Shown here: positions 24,327 through 34,371 of the stretch, in pieces
Layout of the letters: each line of letters begins with the position of its first letter
Position numbering within the stretch: the first letter of the stretch is position 1
Assembly: GCA_902168225.1 (NCBI GenBank)
Contig: CABHOW010000106.1
Span: 61,081-125,080 of the forward strand
DNA: 64,000 nt
From: an uncultured Flavihumibacter sp.
GTDB taxonomy: Bacteria; Bacteroidota; Bacteroidia; Chitinophagales; Chitinophagaceae
Direction: 5' to 3'
Notes under the pieces: model-generated
Databases searched by the model: none
Told to the model about the DNA's origin: nothing
The model's input: the letters and a program-made list of their open reading frames with translations, nothing else
Program-made: the position numbers and the translations under genes

Positions 24327-24605
24327 CTATTTTTTAGCAATTCTTCCCCAAATCCTTTCAAGGTAAGCCCTGAAGAAATTAAACTGTCCGAAAGGGATGC
24401 TGATAATAATTACACACAAAGGCCATAAGCATGTTATAACAACAATATAAACCACAAAATACAAAACACCTTTTTCTAAATCGGTAACCCCTAAAAGTTT
24501 ACGACCTAGATATCCACACAAACTACCTCCCAGCGCAAAAGTGCAGAAGATCAAAGTGAACTGAAACCAGTTAACACCCCATTTTTTCCTCAATTTGTTA
24601 AACAC
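24327..24605 (-). CDS. Small membrane protein (DUF6787-like)
   Basis: The 92-residue product has two membrane helices (about residues 12-30 and 43-68), basic residues at the start (NKLRKKW) and a conserved-looking middle (TFALGGSLCGYLGRKLL ... SIPFGQFNFFRAYLERI). It resembles small Chitinophagales membrane proteins that I associate with DUF6787. The function is unknown. The frame runs open to 24755, which would overlap actA and its promoter; the GTG at 24605 gives the sensible N-terminus. A CATTTTTG box (7/8 of TAnnTTTG, minus strand, 24610-24617) sits right in front, implying a leaderless or very short leader. Confidence 0.7.
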   Translation of the reverse strand: MFNKLRKKWGVNWFQFTLIFCTFALGGSLCGYLGRKLLGVTDLEKGVLYFVVYIVVITCLWPLCVIIISIPFGQFNFFRAYLERIWGRIAKK

Positions 24606-24675
24606 GTCGCAAAAATGAAATAAAAAGTTGATAGAAAAATTTATTAATGAATGAGTTTTTGTCAGCATCCTGTCA

Positions 24676-24683
24676 TATTTTTG
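24676..24683 (+). promoter_or_regulatory. Bacteroidota -7 box (TATTTTTG) of the respiratory operon
   Basis: An exact TAnnTTTG match 46 nt upstream of the actA ATG, with predicted start near 24690. A TTTTTG lies 14 nt upstream, which is short for a -33 element. The spacer is shared with a leftward promoter for the small membrane protein. Confidence 0.55.
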
Positions 24684-24729
24684 CATCCGAATTAGGATAT
24701 TTTTCCACACCAGATCCATTCTTGTGCAT

Positions 24730-25998
24730 ATGATATTGTTTAGATCTATAGCCAAAACAAGCCTCAGGGCCTTATTTTTTCTGATTAGTATAGGTTTTAG
24801 CGCTGCCGTTAGCGCACAAGATGGTAAAGCGCTTTTTAGTGCTAATTGTGCCTCTTGTCACCAAGTACATAAAAAATTAACCGGTCCTGCACTTGCCGGT
24901 GTTGAAGATCGCTGGCCGGATAAGAAGAAACTTCACGCCTGGATCCATAACAGTGCCGCTTTCCTAAAAACCGGAGATGCCTACGCCAATAATTTGTACA
25001 ATGAGTACAATAAAACGGCCATGAACGCTTTCCCGAATTTTACCGATAAGGAAATTGACGCTATTCTTGCTTATATCAAATCTGTTCCTGCACCTGGTGC
25101 AGGGGGTGCTGCAGCCGGAGCGGGTGCCGTTGACCCTAACGATGCTAAAAATGCCGATAGCGATAGTTCTTTATTATTCGGTATCCTTACGCTTATATTA
25201 GCTGTTGTAACATTTGTAATGTTACAAGTAAATGCTAACCTTAAAAAATTAGCGGATGAAAGAGCAGGTCTGGCCGCACTAGAGCCTGTTCCTTTCTGGA
25301 GAAATAAGAGCTATATTACAATGGCTACCGTTGTACTATTCCTAATTGGAGGCTATCTTACTTCAAAAGGAGCTATAGGTTTAGGTAGAAGTAAAGACTA
25401 TCAACCCGAACAACCTATTTACTATTCTCACGCCGTGCACGCAGGTACTAACCAAATTAACTGCCAGTATTGTCATACCGGTGTTTACCAAGGTAAACAA
25501 GCTACCATCCCTTCCGTAAATGTTTGTATGAACTGCCATATGGCTATCAACGAATACAAAGGCGCGAAAATCTATAATGAAGCCGGCGAAGAAGTGAACG
25601 GTACCGCAGAAATCAAGAAACTCTATAAATATGCCGGATTTGAAGAAGGTAAACCTTGGGACGCCTCTAAGGCCAAGCCTATTGAGTGGGTTCGTATCCA
25701 TAACCTACCTGATCATGTGTATTTTAACCACGCACAGCACGTAAAAGCCGGACAAGTTGCCTGCCAAACCTGCCACGGAGAAATTCAGAAAATGGGTGAA
25801 GTAAAACAATTTACCGACCTCAGCATGGGCTGGTGTATCAATTGTCACCGCGAAACAAAAGTTCAATTTAAAGAAAATGGTTTCTATAGCATCTACGAAA
25901 AATATCATAACGACCTTAAATCCGGTAAAATAGACAGTACCAAAGGTATTACGGTAGAAAAAATAGGTGGTACAGAGTGTCAGAAATGCCATTACTAG
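24730..25998 (+). CDS. actA: Alternative complex III multiheme cytochrome c subunit A
   Basis: The 422-residue protein has a signal/anchor segment and six heme-binding CxxCH motifs. CASCH lies in an N-terminal class I cytochrome domain (about residues 30-115). CQYCH, CMNCH, CQTCH, CINCH and CQKCH form the pentaheme domain typical of ActA. Two membrane helices (around residues 145-165 and 195-212) separate the two parts. In the complex, ActA carries electrons from the iron-sulfur/quinol side towards the terminal acceptor. It is first in a collinear actABCDEF-cox locus. The ATG at 24730 was preferred over the GTG two codons upstream. Confidence 0.93.
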   Translation: MILFRSIAKTSLRALFFLISIGFSAAVSAQDGKALFSANCASCHQVHKKLTGPALAGVEDRWPDKKKLHAWIHNSAAFLKTGDAYANNLYNEYNKTAMNAFPNFTDKEIDAILAYIKSVPAPGAGGAAAGAGAVDPNDAKNADSDSSLLFGILTLILAVVTFVMLQVNANLKKLADERAGLAALEPVPFWRNKSYITMATVVLFLIGGYLTSKGAIGLGRSKDYQPEQPIYYSHAVHAGTNQINCQYCHTGVYQGKQATIPSVNVCMNCHMAINEYKGAKIYNEAGEEVNGTAEIKKLYKYAGFEEGKPWDASKAKPIEWVRIHNLPDHVYFNHAQHVKAGQVACQTCHGEIQKMGEVKQFTDLSMGWCINCHRETKVQFKENGFYSIYEKYHNDLKSGKIDSTKGITVEKIGGTECQKCHY

Positions 25999-26100
25999 AA
26001 GTAAGGTGAAAGCTGATAGGGTATAGGGGTGAGGTTGTTTTAAATCTTAAAATATTCGAACGACGAAGGCCGGGAGGCTTTCAACTGTTAATCAATAATT

Positions 26101-29100
26101 ATGGAGCAAAAAAAGCACTGGCAAAGTTTCGGAGAGCTGAATCAGTCGGAAGCCTATAACAAAGATGTTAAAGACGAATTCAAAGAGGAGTTACCTTTTG
26201 TTGCCGATGAAAGCAAAAGTTTCTTAGAAGCTAAAGCACCCCGTCGCGATTTCCTTAAATATTTAGGATTTAGCACCGCCGCCGCAGCCGCTGCCGCAAG
26301 CTGTGAAATGCCCGTTAAAAAGGCCATTCCATTTGCCAATAAGCCGGAAGATGTTGTTCCCGGTATTGCCAAATATTATGCTACCACTTATGTTCAGGAT
26401 GGTGATACCATTTCTATCCTTGCAAAAGTGCGTGATGGTAGGCCCATTAAAATTGAAGGAAATGATTTAAGTCCAATCACCAAAGGAGGTACTTCTGCCC
26501 GTGTACAGGCTTCAGTTCTTGATCTGTATGATACCGCCCGCTTGCGTTACCCAACCATTGATGGTAAGGAAGTAACTTTCGAAGCTGCCGATAAATCTAT
26601 CGCTGCAGCTATAAGCGGACCCATTGTAATCCTTACTAGCACTATCACTTCTCCTTCTTCAAAAGCAGTGGTAGCGCAGTTTTTGGCTAAATATCCCGGA
26701 AGTAAACATGTTACCTACGATGCCGTTTCTTATAGCGGTATATTGTTGGCTAATGAAGCTACTTACGGTGTTCGCGCTATCCCTTCTTATAAATTTGATG
26801 CTGCAAAAGCAATCGTGAGCATCGGTGCCGATTTCTTAGGTACCTGGTTGAGCCCGGTAGAATTTGCTAAACAATATGCTGCCGGTAAAAAATTGGATGA
26901 GAAAAAACCCGAAATGAGTAAACATATTCATTTCGAAACAGTGGCTTCTCTTACCGGTGCTAATGCCGATGAAAAATATTTACACCGCCCTTCCGAAACT
27001 GCTGCCATTGCTGCTGCTTTGTTAAGTGCAGTAAATGGACAAGGCACCGGAAATATTACGGATGCTAAATTGAAAACGGGTATTGAAAAAGCAGCTAAAG
27101 CCCTCAATGCCAATAAAGGCGCGGCTTTAGTGGTAGCAGGTAGCAATGATGTAAATGTTCAAATTATTGTAAACGCTATTAATAATGCTATCGGTGCCAA
27201 CGGTACCACCATCAATTTTGGTGAAACCATCAATACTCGTCAGGGTGTAGATGCCGACTTCGCTAAGTTAATAGATGAAATGAATGCCGGTGCCGTAAAT
27301 ACATTGATCGTGTATGGCGCAAACCCTGCATATAGCTGGTTCGATGCCGATAAATTTAAAGCGGCGCTTAAAAAAGTAAAAACAACAATTTCCTTTAACG
27401 GTAAAGTAGATGAAACTACGGAACTGTGTAAATATGCATTACCTGATAATCACTTCCTCGAAAGCTGGGGCGATGCGGAAGCAAAATCTGGATACTATTC
27501 TTTTCTTCAACCTACTATCTACCCCTTGTTCAAAACTCGTCAATGGCAAGATAGCTTGTTGAAATGGAGCGGTGCAACAGAAGATTATCTATCCTTCTTA
27601 AAAAATTTCTGGGCTGCCAAATTAGGCGGTGTTACCGGATGGGATAAAGCGCTGCAAGATGGGGTATTAAATCCTACTGCACCTGTTGTTAAAGCCGCAA
27701 ACTTTAATAGCGCAGCGGTGGCCGGAGCATTAGCTGCTACCGGTAAAAAAGGCGGTGCTGTTGAATTGGTATTATATGAGAAAGTAGGTATCGGTGCCGG
27801 ACAAGGCGCATCTAACCCTTGGTTACAAGAATTACCTGATCCTGTTACACGGGCTACTTGGGATAACTATGTAATCGTTTCTCCTGCCTTGGCCAAAACC
27901 TTGCTGGGTATAGATTTGAGCAAAAGCGGACAAGCAGATGCTTACGAAGTAAACCCTCCAAAAAAAGTTGTAAAAGTTACGGTTGGTAACAAATCTATAG
28001 AACTCCCTGCCTTAATTATTCCGGGAACAGAAGCCAACACCATCGGTATCGCAGTAGGTTATGGAAGAAGCGAAAATATAGGTAAAGCTGCTGCCGGAGT
28101 TGGTAAAAATGCTTTTGCATTAGCTGGCTTAAATAATGGTACAGTTAGTTTCACTAACGAAAATGTAACGATTACTGTAACCGGCGAAAAATATCCTGTT
28201 GCATTAACACAAACACATAGCCGCTACGATACTACCCAAGGTAATCGTACCGAGGTGGTAAAAGAACTTACACTCGCTGCCTTTAAACACCACCCAACTG
28301 AAATCAGAGATGAACGGGAGGAAGAATTAAAGCCATGGGGTGGATTAGAAAAGTTTGAATCTCAGGGAACCATTTATCCGGTATATGATCGTCCGGGTAT
28401 CAAATGGGGAATGAGTGTTGATCTAAATACTTGTAATGGTTGTGGTGCTTGCGTTGTAGCATGTAATGCAGAAAACAACGTATCTGTTGTAGGTAAGCCG
28501 GAAGTGTTACGCGGACATGAAATGCATTGGTTACGTATCGACCGTTATTATAGCGGTGATTTGGAAAATCCGAATGTGGTTTTCCAGCCATTGATGTGTC
28601 AGCATTGCGATAATGCCCCTTGTGAAAACGTTTGTCCGGTGGCTGCTACAAACCATAGCAGTGAAGGCTTAAACCAAATGACTTATAACCGTTGTATCGG
28701 TACAAGATATTGCGCTAATAACTGTCCGTTTAAAGTACGTCGCTTTAACTGGGCCGATTATACCGGAGCCGATAGCTTCCCGGATAATCAAACAGGTATT
28801 GTGAACGATGTGGTATTGAATATGAACGACGACCTTACTCGTATGGTGTTAAACCCCGATGTAACGGTTCGTGCTCGTGGTGTGATTGAAAAATGTTCTT
28901 TCTGCGTACAACGTTTACAAGAAGGAAAATTAAAAGCGAAAAAAGATAGCCGCCCATTAAGCGATAGCGATATAAAAGTTGCTTGTCAGCAAGCCTGCCC
29001 AACGAATGCTATCACTTTCGGTAATGCTAACAGTAAAGAGAGTGCGATTACGATGGTTAGAAAAGAAAATCCTAACCGCCAATTCTATGTACTCGAACAA

Positions 29101-29217
29101 TTACACGTTTTACCGGGGGTTACTTATTTAGCTAAAGTGCGTAATGCCGATGAAGAACATGAAGGTAAAGAAGCACATGGTGAGAAAAAAGAACACGCTG
29201 AAAAAGAGCACGCATAA
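26101..29217 (+). CDS. actB: Alternative complex III iron-sulfur / molybdopterin-like subunit B
   Basis: A 1038-residue ActB with a twin-arginine-type leader (APRRDFLKYLGF). The long N-terminal region (to about residue 720) resembles a molybdopterin oxidoreductase but binds no cofactor in known ActB. The C-terminal ferredoxin-like part has four cysteine clusters (CNGCGACVVAC; CQHCDNAPCENVC; CIGTRYCANNCPF; CSFCVQR with ACQQACP), consistent with the 3Fe-4S and three 4Fe-4S centres of the family. It passes electrons from menaquinol to the heme subunits on the periplasmic side. The 102-bp gap after actA holds a weak 7-bp inverted repeat. The C-terminal tail is Glu/Lys/His-rich. Confidence 0.95.
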   Translation: MEQKKHWQSFGELNQSEAYNKDVKDEFKEELPFVADESKSFLEAKAPRRDFLKYLGFSTAAAAAAASCEMPVKKAIPFANKPEDVVPGIAKYYATTYVQDGDTISILAKVRDGRPIKIEGNDLSPITKGGTSARVQASVLDLYDTARLRYPTIDGKEVTFEAADKSIAAAISGPIVILTSTITSPSSKAVVAQFLAKYPGSKHVTYDAVSYSGILLANEATYGVRAIPSYKFDAAKAIVSIGADFLGTWLSPVEFAKQYAAGKKLDEKKPEMSKHIHFETVASLTGANADEKYLHRPSETAAIAAALLSAVNGQGTGNITDAKLKTGIEKAAKALNANKGAALVVAGSNDVNVQIIVNAINNAIGANGTTINFGETINTRQGVDADFAKLIDEMNAGAVNTLIVYGANPAYSWFDADKFKAALKKVKTTISFNGKVDETTELCKYALPDNHFLESWGDAEAKSGYYSFLQPTIYPLFKTRQWQDSLLKWSGATEDYLSFLKNFWAAKLGGVTGWDKALQDGVLNPTAPVVKAANFNSAAVAGALAATGKKGGAVELVLYEKVGIGAGQGASNPWLQELPDPVTRATWDNYVIVSPALAKTLLGIDLSKSGQADAYEVNPPKKVVKVTVGNKSIELPALIIPGTEANTIGIAVGYGRSENIGKAAAGVGKNAFALAGLNNGTVSFTNENVTITVTGEKYPVALTQTHSRYDTTQGNRTEVVKELTLAAFKHHPTEIRDEREEELKPWGGLEKFESQGTIYPVYDRPGIKWGMSVDLNTCNGCGACVVACNAENNVSVVGKPEVLRGHEMHWLRIDRYYSGDLENPNVVFQPLMCQHCDNAPCENVCPVAATNHSSEGLNQMTYNRCIGTRYCANNCPFKVRRFNWADYTGADSFPDNQTGIVNDVVLNMNDDLTRMVLNPDVTVRARGVIEKCSFCVQRLQEGKLKAKKDSRPLSDSDIKVACQQACPTNAITFGNANSKESAITMVRKENPNRQFYVLEQLHVLPGVTYLAKVRNADEEHEGKEAHGEKKEHAEKEHA

Positions 29218-29232
29218 TTAAATAAAGAAGAG

Positions 29233-30675
29233 ATGCATTTAAAGTACGAATCACAGCTCAGGGAACCGTTGGTGTATGGCGATAAAACCTATAAGCAGGT
29301 TACAGAAGATATCGTTCGCCCTATCGAAGCCAAGCCAACGCGCTTATGGTATGTCGGTTTCTATATTGCTGCAGCATTATTAATGTTTGGAGTGTATAGC
29401 GTTTACCGTGAGGTTACCTATGGTATCGGCCAGTGGAACCTGAATAAAACTGTGGGTTGGGGATGGGATATCACCAACTTCGTATGGTGGGTAGGTATTG
29501 GTCACGCCGGTACGCTGATCTCTGCGATCTTATTACTCTTCCGCCAAGGATGGAGAACGGGCGTAAACCGTGCTGCGGAAGCGATGACGATTTTCGCGGT
29601 AATGTGCGCAGGTCAGTTCCCTATCTTCCACATGGGTCGTGTGTGGATGGCTTTCTTTGTATTGCCTTATCCTAACTCTCGCGGTCCTCTTTGGGTGAAC
29701 TTTAATTCACCACTATTATGGGATGTATTCGCAATCTCTACTTATTTCACCGTATCATTATTGTTTTGGTACTCCGGTTTAATACCTGATTTTGCCACGG
29801 TACGTGATAGAGCATTTACCAAATTACGTAAGCACTTATATGGTATCGCCTCTTTCGGATGGACGGGCTCTACAAAACACTGGCAGCGCCATGAAAGTTT
29901 ATCATTGGTGTTAGCAGGTTTGAGTACACCGTTAGTACTTTCCGTACACACGATCGTATCATTCGACTTCGCTACTTCGGTAATACCGGGTTGGCATACT
30001 ACTATCTTCCCTCCTTATTTCGTGGCCGGTGCGATTTTCTCGGGCTTTGCCATGGTACAAACCTTAATGGTAATAGTACGTAAGGTATTCGGCATGCAAG
30101 ATTATATTACCATGGGCCATATCGAAGCGATGAATAAAGTAATTGTGCTTACCGGTTCTATTGTAGGTATTGCTTACTTAACCGAATTATTCATGGGTTG
30201 GTATAGCCAAAATAAATATGAAGGATATACATTCTGGTATAGCCGTGCTTATTTGTTTAGTCCGTATGGCTGGAGCTATTGGGGTATGATGGCTTGTAAC
30301 GTATTGAGCCCGCAGATATTCTGGTTCCGTAAAATGCGCAGAAATTTATTCGTAACCTTCTTCATGAGCATTATCGTTAATATCGGTATGTGGTTCGAAC
30401 GTTTTGTGATTATCGTTACTTCATTATACAGAGATTATTTACCATCTAGCTGGAGCGTTTATTATAGCCCCACTATTTGGGAAATGGGTTTCTATGCAGG
30501 AACATTCGGATTGTTCTTTACCTGCTTCTTCTTATTCGCAAAATATTTCCCTGTTATTGCCATTGCAGAAATTAAGTATGTATTGAAAACAACAGGAGAA
30601 GGATATAAAAATAAAATGGGTGTAATTGAAGAGCAAAAACTCGAAGAGTTTGTGCACGAATATGCGCATCACTAG
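29233..30675 (+). CDS. actC: Alternative complex III NrfD-like membrane subunit C
   Basis: The 480-residue protein has about ten membrane helices of the NrfD/PsrC type. Recognisable parts are WVGIGHAGTLISAILLL, GRVWMAFFVLPYPNSRGPLW and the segment WHTTIFPPYFVAGAIFSG, conserved in ActC. It forms the quinol-oxidising site near the periplasmic face together with ActB. The start is 15 bp after actB. The C-terminus ends with a short cytoplasmic tail rich in Glu and His. Confidence 0.95.
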   Translation: MHLKYESQLREPLVYGDKTYKQVTEDIVRPIEAKPTRLWYVGFYIAAALLMFGVYSVYREVTYGIGQWNLNKTVGWGWDITNFVWWVGIGHAGTLISAILLLFRQGWRTGVNRAAEAMTIFAVMCAGQFPIFHMGRVWMAFFVLPYPNSRGPLWVNFNSPLLWDVFAISTYFTVSLLFWYSGLIPDFATVRDRAFTKLRKHLYGIASFGWTGSTKHWQRHESLSLVLAGLSTPLVLSVHTIVSFDFATSVIPGWHTTIFPPYFVAGAIFSGFAMVQTLMVIVRKVFGMQDYITMGHIEAMNKVIVLTGSIVGIAYLTELFMGWYSQNKYEGYTFWYSRAYLFSPYGWSYWGMMACNVLSPQIFWFRKMRRNLFVTFFMSIIVNIGMWFERFVIIVTSLYRDYLPSSWSVYYSPTIWEMGFYAGTFGLFFTCFFLFAKYFPVIAIAEIKYVLKTTGEGYKNKMGVIEEQKLEEFVHEYAHH

Positions 30676-30692
30676 AAAAACAAACAATTGCT

Positions 30693-31283
30693 ATGGCAAA
30701 AAAGAAATTTGTAGTAGGCTGTTTTGATGATGAAGCGGTTTTATTTCCCGCGGTAAAAAAAGTACGTACCGCAGGTTATAAAATTCACGATGTATATACC
30801 CCATTTGCAGTACATGGTTTAGATCATGCAATGGGCTTACGTGAAACCAGCTTACATACTGCCGGCTTTATCTACGGTATCACAGGTACTACTACTGCGT
30901 TAAGTTGTATCAGTTGGATTTTTACAAAAGACTGGCCTTTGAATATTGGTGGTAAACCACATTTTGCGCTTCCGGCATGGATACCCATTATGTTTGAGCT
31001 TACGGTATTATTTGCGGCAGTGGGTATGGTACTAACATTTTGCTATCTCTGTCAGTTAGCACCATTCGTTAAAAAACATCATTTCCACCCACGTGCAACA
31101 GACGATCTATTTGTAATGGTAATTGAGTGTACCGATAAAACCAATGTGGATGATCTGCGTTCTTTCCTCGCTAATAATGGCGCTGTAGAAACAGATTTCC
31201 AAATTGCGGAAGATGGCTGGTGGCTTGGCCGATATGATAGAGACGAAATGCCATTTGAACACAAACAAATTGTTGCTGCCTAA
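30693..31283 (+). CDS. actD: Alternative complex III subunit D (DUF3341)
   Basis: The 196-residue protein has two membrane helices (about residues 57-78 and 96-122) between soluble ends, the DUF3341 layout. The N-terminal part reads like the family (VVGCFDDEAVLFPAVKKVR, then IHDVYTPFAVHGLDHAMGL). In the complex it is a structural subunit without cofactors. It lies 17 bp after actC and 19 bp before actE, in a tightly packed operon. Confidence 0.93.
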   Translation: MAKKKFVVGCFDDEAVLFPAVKKVRTAGYKIHDVYTPFAVHGLDHAMGLRETSLHTAGFIYGITGTTTALSCISWIFTKDWPLNIGGKPHFALPAWIPIMFELTVLFAAVGMVLTFCYLCQLAPFVKKHHFHPRATDDLFVMVIECTDKTNVDDLRSFLANNGAVETDFQIAEDGWWLGRYDRDEMPFEHKQIVAA

Positions 31284-31302
31284 TTGAAGAAATAAAAAGA
31301 TC

Positions 31303-31935
31303 ATGAAGAAAACAGCTATTATCATTTCTCTTTCCAGCATTGTTGCTTTAGTTGCTTGCAGCGACGTAAAGCGCAAACCGGGATCTATTTATATGCCCGA
31401 TATGGCGTATAGTCGTGCCTATGAATCTTATGCAGATCATAGTAATTTGGCAGAGAAGGGAATCAACTATAATAACAGACCTGTAGTAGGTACCATTTCT
31501 CGGGAAGAAGAAATGCCTTTTCACATTCCCAAAGATGTTCCAGGTGATACCACTAATTATACGGCATCTAAATTGGTGAAAAACCCTTTCGATTCTTTAG
31601 GTACAAAAGACCTCGCAGAAGCCGAGCGTTTATATGTGATCAACTGCGGTATTTGTCATGGTGCTAACTTAAAAGGTAATGGTCCTCTATACAAAGGTGG
31701 TGAAGGCCCATATCCGGCACAACCCAAAAATTTGTTAGAAGACCCGATTGTTTCTGTAATGCCTGAAGGACAAATGTTCTACTCTGTAGCATACGGTAAA
31801 AACCTCATGGGTTCTTATGCTTCACAGTTAAGCAGAAAGCAACGTTGGATGGTAATTAAATATATTAAGTTGAAACAACAGGAAGCAAAAGCTGCAGCTG
31901 CCCCTGCCGCTACAACTGCTACTGCTGCGAAATAA
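31303..31935 (+). CDS. actE: Alternative complex III monoheme cytochrome c lipoprotein subunit E
   Basis: A 210-residue lipoprotein with lipobox LVAC at residues 16-19. Its single c-type heme motif CGICHG is at about residue 112 and the distal Met is probably in the segment VMPEGQMFYSV. The N-terminal region (PGSIYMPDMAYSRAYESY) is characteristic of ActE. The C-terminus is an Ala/Thr-rich, low-complexity tail. It hands electrons to the partner oxidase. It starts 19 bp after actD. Confidence 0.94.
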   Translation: MKKTAIIISLSSIVALVACSDVKRKPGSIYMPDMAYSRAYESYADHSNLAEKGINYNNRPVVGTISREEEMPFHIPKDVPGDTTNYTASKLVKNPFDSLGTKDLAEAERLYVINCGICHGANLKGNGPLYKGGEGPYPAQPKNLLEDPIVSVMPEGQMFYSVAYGKNLMGSYASQLSRKQRWMVIKYIKLKQQEAKAAAAPAATTATAAK

Positions 31936-31967
31936 ATTTTATAGAAGGCTGATAAAAAAATAATACG

Positions 31968-33197
31968 ATGGCATCTTTAAGAACACAGTTTGAAGTACCC
32001 GGAAAAATGAAGACCTGGTCGTATGCACTCATAGGCATAGGATTAGTAGCCCTATTATTCGGTATGATCACCAAAGGATTCAGTGCCGATGAGCATGAGC
32101 AAGTGCATTTTTGGGGAACCTTAATGTACAATACCATCTTCTTCACCCTTATTTGTAATGCAAGTATGTTCTTTATTTGCGTAACAACCTTAGGTCAGGC
32201 AGGTTTTACACAAAGTTTCCGTCGCATACCGGAAGCCATCTCAACTTTAGTACCCATTTTTGGCGCCATCACTTTTGCCGTGTTAATGTATATCGTTTTT
32301 GGTCACAAACATCATATCTATCATTGGTTAGATTCAGAAGCTGTTGCTGCAGATCCTATACTAAACGGTAAAAAAGGTTTTTTGAATCCTACATTTTTTG
32401 TTATCTGGACAACCCTCACCATTGCGCTTTGGAGTTTCTTAGGATGGCGGGTACGTCAATATAGTCGCGAAGCTGATGAAGCACCCATGAGTATAGAACA
32501 AGGGGCTAATTATATATGGAGAGGAACGATTCGTGCAGCCATGTTCACGGTATGGTTTGCTTTAACGGTGGGTTCTACTATTCCTTGGTTATGGATGATG
32601 AGTATCGATGCGCATTGGTATTCTACCATGTACAGCTGGTATACTTTTGCAAGCTCATTTGTTTCCGGTATGTCGCTCATTGCATTATGGATTATTTATT
32701 TGAAGAATAAAGGGTACCTAGAGTTAACAGGGCAAGAACATTTACATGATATAGGTAAGTTTATGTTTGCGTTCTCTATCTTCTGGACTTATCTCTGGTT
32801 CTCCCAGTACATGCTTATTTGGTATGCTAATATTCCTGAAGAAACAGTATACTTCAAACATCGTGTTCAGGGGCCATATAAAGGAATATTCTTCTTCAAC
32901 CTAATCATTAATTTCTTATGTCCTTTGTTGATCTTGATGAAGCGTTCGGCCAAGAGAAATTATACATTAGTAACTTTTATGGCTGTATTGATCATCTTTG
33001 GGCATTGGATCGATTTTTACCAAATGGTAATGGGCTCTTTAAGTAAAGATCATGTAACACTAGGTTGGTTAGATTTCGGAATACTCGCCTTTTTTGTAGG
33101 AACATTGATACTATTTGTGGGAAGATCATTGGCAAGCAAACCTTTGATTGCGAAATATCATCCATTCCTTAAAGAAAGCGTAATTCACCAAGTGTAA
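31968..33197 (+). CDS. actF: Alternative complex III NrfD-like membrane subunit F
   Basis: The 409-residue protein has about ten membrane helices and resembles ActC at low level, as expected for the second NrfD-like subunit. Family-like parts are HFWGTLMYNTIFFTLICNAS, the segment SIDAHWYSTMYSWYTFASSF and FWTYLWFSQYMLIWYANIPE. Known ActF subunits do not oxidise quinol but may form a proton path. It follows actE after 32 bp and is followed by cox subunit II after 49 bp. Confidence 0.94.
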   Translation: MASLRTQFEVPGKMKTWSYALIGIGLVALLFGMITKGFSADEHEQVHFWGTLMYNTIFFTLICNASMFFICVTTLGQAGFTQSFRRIPEAISTLVPIFGAITFAVLMYIVFGHKHHIYHWLDSEAVAADPILNGKKGFLNPTFFVIWTTLTIALWSFLGWRVRQYSREADEAPMSIEQGANYIWRGTIRAAMFTVWFALTVGSTIPWLWMMSIDAHWYSTMYSWYTFASSFVSGMSLIALWIIYLKNKGYLELTGQEHLHDIGKFMFAFSIFWTYLWFSQYMLIWYANIPEETVYFKHRVQGPYKGIFFFNLIINFLCPLLILMKRSAKRNYTLVTFMAVLIIFGHWIDFYQMVMGSLSKDHVTLGWLDFGILAFFVGTLILFVGRSLASKPLIAKYHPFLKESVIHQV

Positions 33198-33246
33198 TAA
33201 ACGTTTCGACGAATTAATTGTAGAATAAGATAATATTTATCATACT

Positions 33247-34317
33247 ATGACAATGTTTTTAATCATCGCGGTAACGGTTCTTGTTTTTGTAGTCATTTTT
33301 CAGATTGCAAAAGCAAGTGAATATGTAGCAGTTCTCAAAGGAGAGGAAAAAACCCGCAAGCAGGATAATAAGATCAATGGATTTATGATGGTTACCTTTT
33401 TGGTACTCGGTTTAGTAGGCGTATGGTATTGTAATGAACTTTACTATAAGAAAACTTTACTCATACATGATGCAGCCAGTGTAGAAGGTGCCAGGGTAGA
33501 TTCGATGCTATGGGTAACATTAGCTGTAACAGGGGTGGTATTTATTGCAACACAAATTGTACTGTTCTGGTTCGCCTATAAATATCAAGAAAGCGATACA
33601 CGCAAAGTATATTATTTCCCACACGATAATAAGTTAGAAGTTATCTGGACGGTAGTGCCTGCTATTGCGCTTACTGTGCTAGTAGTTATCGGATTGCGTA
33701 ACTGGTTCTTATTTACCGGTGATGCTCCTCAAAATGCAATGGTTGTAGAAGTTACCGGTAAGCAATTCGGATGGATCTACAGATATCCCGGTAAAGATGG
33801 TGTATTAGGTAAAAAATATTTCAAGAATATAGATAATGCCACCAATCCGTTGGGGTTAATATGGGATGATAAGATGGTGCATGATGATATTGTAATGGAA
33901 CAAACAATGTACCTGGTGAAAGGCAAGCCGGTTAAATTGGTAATTGGTTCTAGAGATGTAATTCATGATGTGGGTTTACCTCATTTTAGAATGAAAATGG
34001 ATGCCGTACCCGGTATACCCACCACAATGTGGTTTACACCAAAGTATACTACTAAAGAAATGAAAGAAATTACGGGTAATCCGAATTTCCAGTATGAGAT
34101 AAGTTGCGATCAAATGTGTGGTAATGGTCACTATTCGATGAAAGGTATTATTGAGGTATTAGATCAGGAAGAATTCGACGCAAAAATGGCCGGATTGAAA
34201 CCAGCCTATGTAACCCTATTCCCTGAGAAAGATCCTAATGCTACTAAACCGGCTGATACGGTAAAAGTAGTAGCTAAGGCCGTTGAACCTGCAGCAAAAG
34301 TTGTTGCAAAAATGTAG
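33247..34317 (+). CDS. coxB: Cytochrome c oxidase subunit II
   Basis: The 356-residue protein has an extra N-terminal membrane helix, then two further helices, then the periplasmic CuA cupredoxin domain. The CuA ligand set is visible as Cys287, Cys291, His295 and Met298 in CDQMCGNGHYSM, with the upstream His in VGLPHFRMKMD. The Glu usual between the two Cys is Gln here; it acts through its backbone, so function should be kept. There is no fused cytochrome c domain. It receives electrons from alternative complex III. The C-terminal tail is Ala/Lys/Val-rich. Confidence 0.95.
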   Translation: MTMFLIIAVTVLVFVVIFQIAKASEYVAVLKGEEKTRKQDNKINGFMMVTFLVLGLVGVWYCNELYYKKTLLIHDAASVEGARVDSMLWVTLAVTGVVFIATQIVLFWFAYKYQESDTRKVYYFPHDNKLEVIWTVVPAIALTVLVVIGLRNWFLFTGDAPQNAMVVEVTGKQFGWIYRYPGKDGVLGKKYFKNIDNATNPLGLIWDDKMVHDDIVMEQTMYLVKGKPVKLVIGSRDVIHDVGLPHFRMKMDAVPGIPTTMWFTPKYTTKEMKEITGNPNFQYEISCDQMCGNGHYSMKGIIEVLDQEEFDAKMAGLKPAYVTLFPEKDPNATKPADTVKVVAKAVEPAAKVVAKM

Positions 34318-34371
34318 AACAAACAACAACCACTTATAGTAGGGGTTGTTTATATAAACAAAGAACAGTGT

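Noticed and set aside
24606..24755. N-terminal extension of the small membrane protein gene to 24755
   Set aside because: It would overlap actA and its promoter and adds a segment without family character. The GTG at 24605 gives the natural N-terminus.
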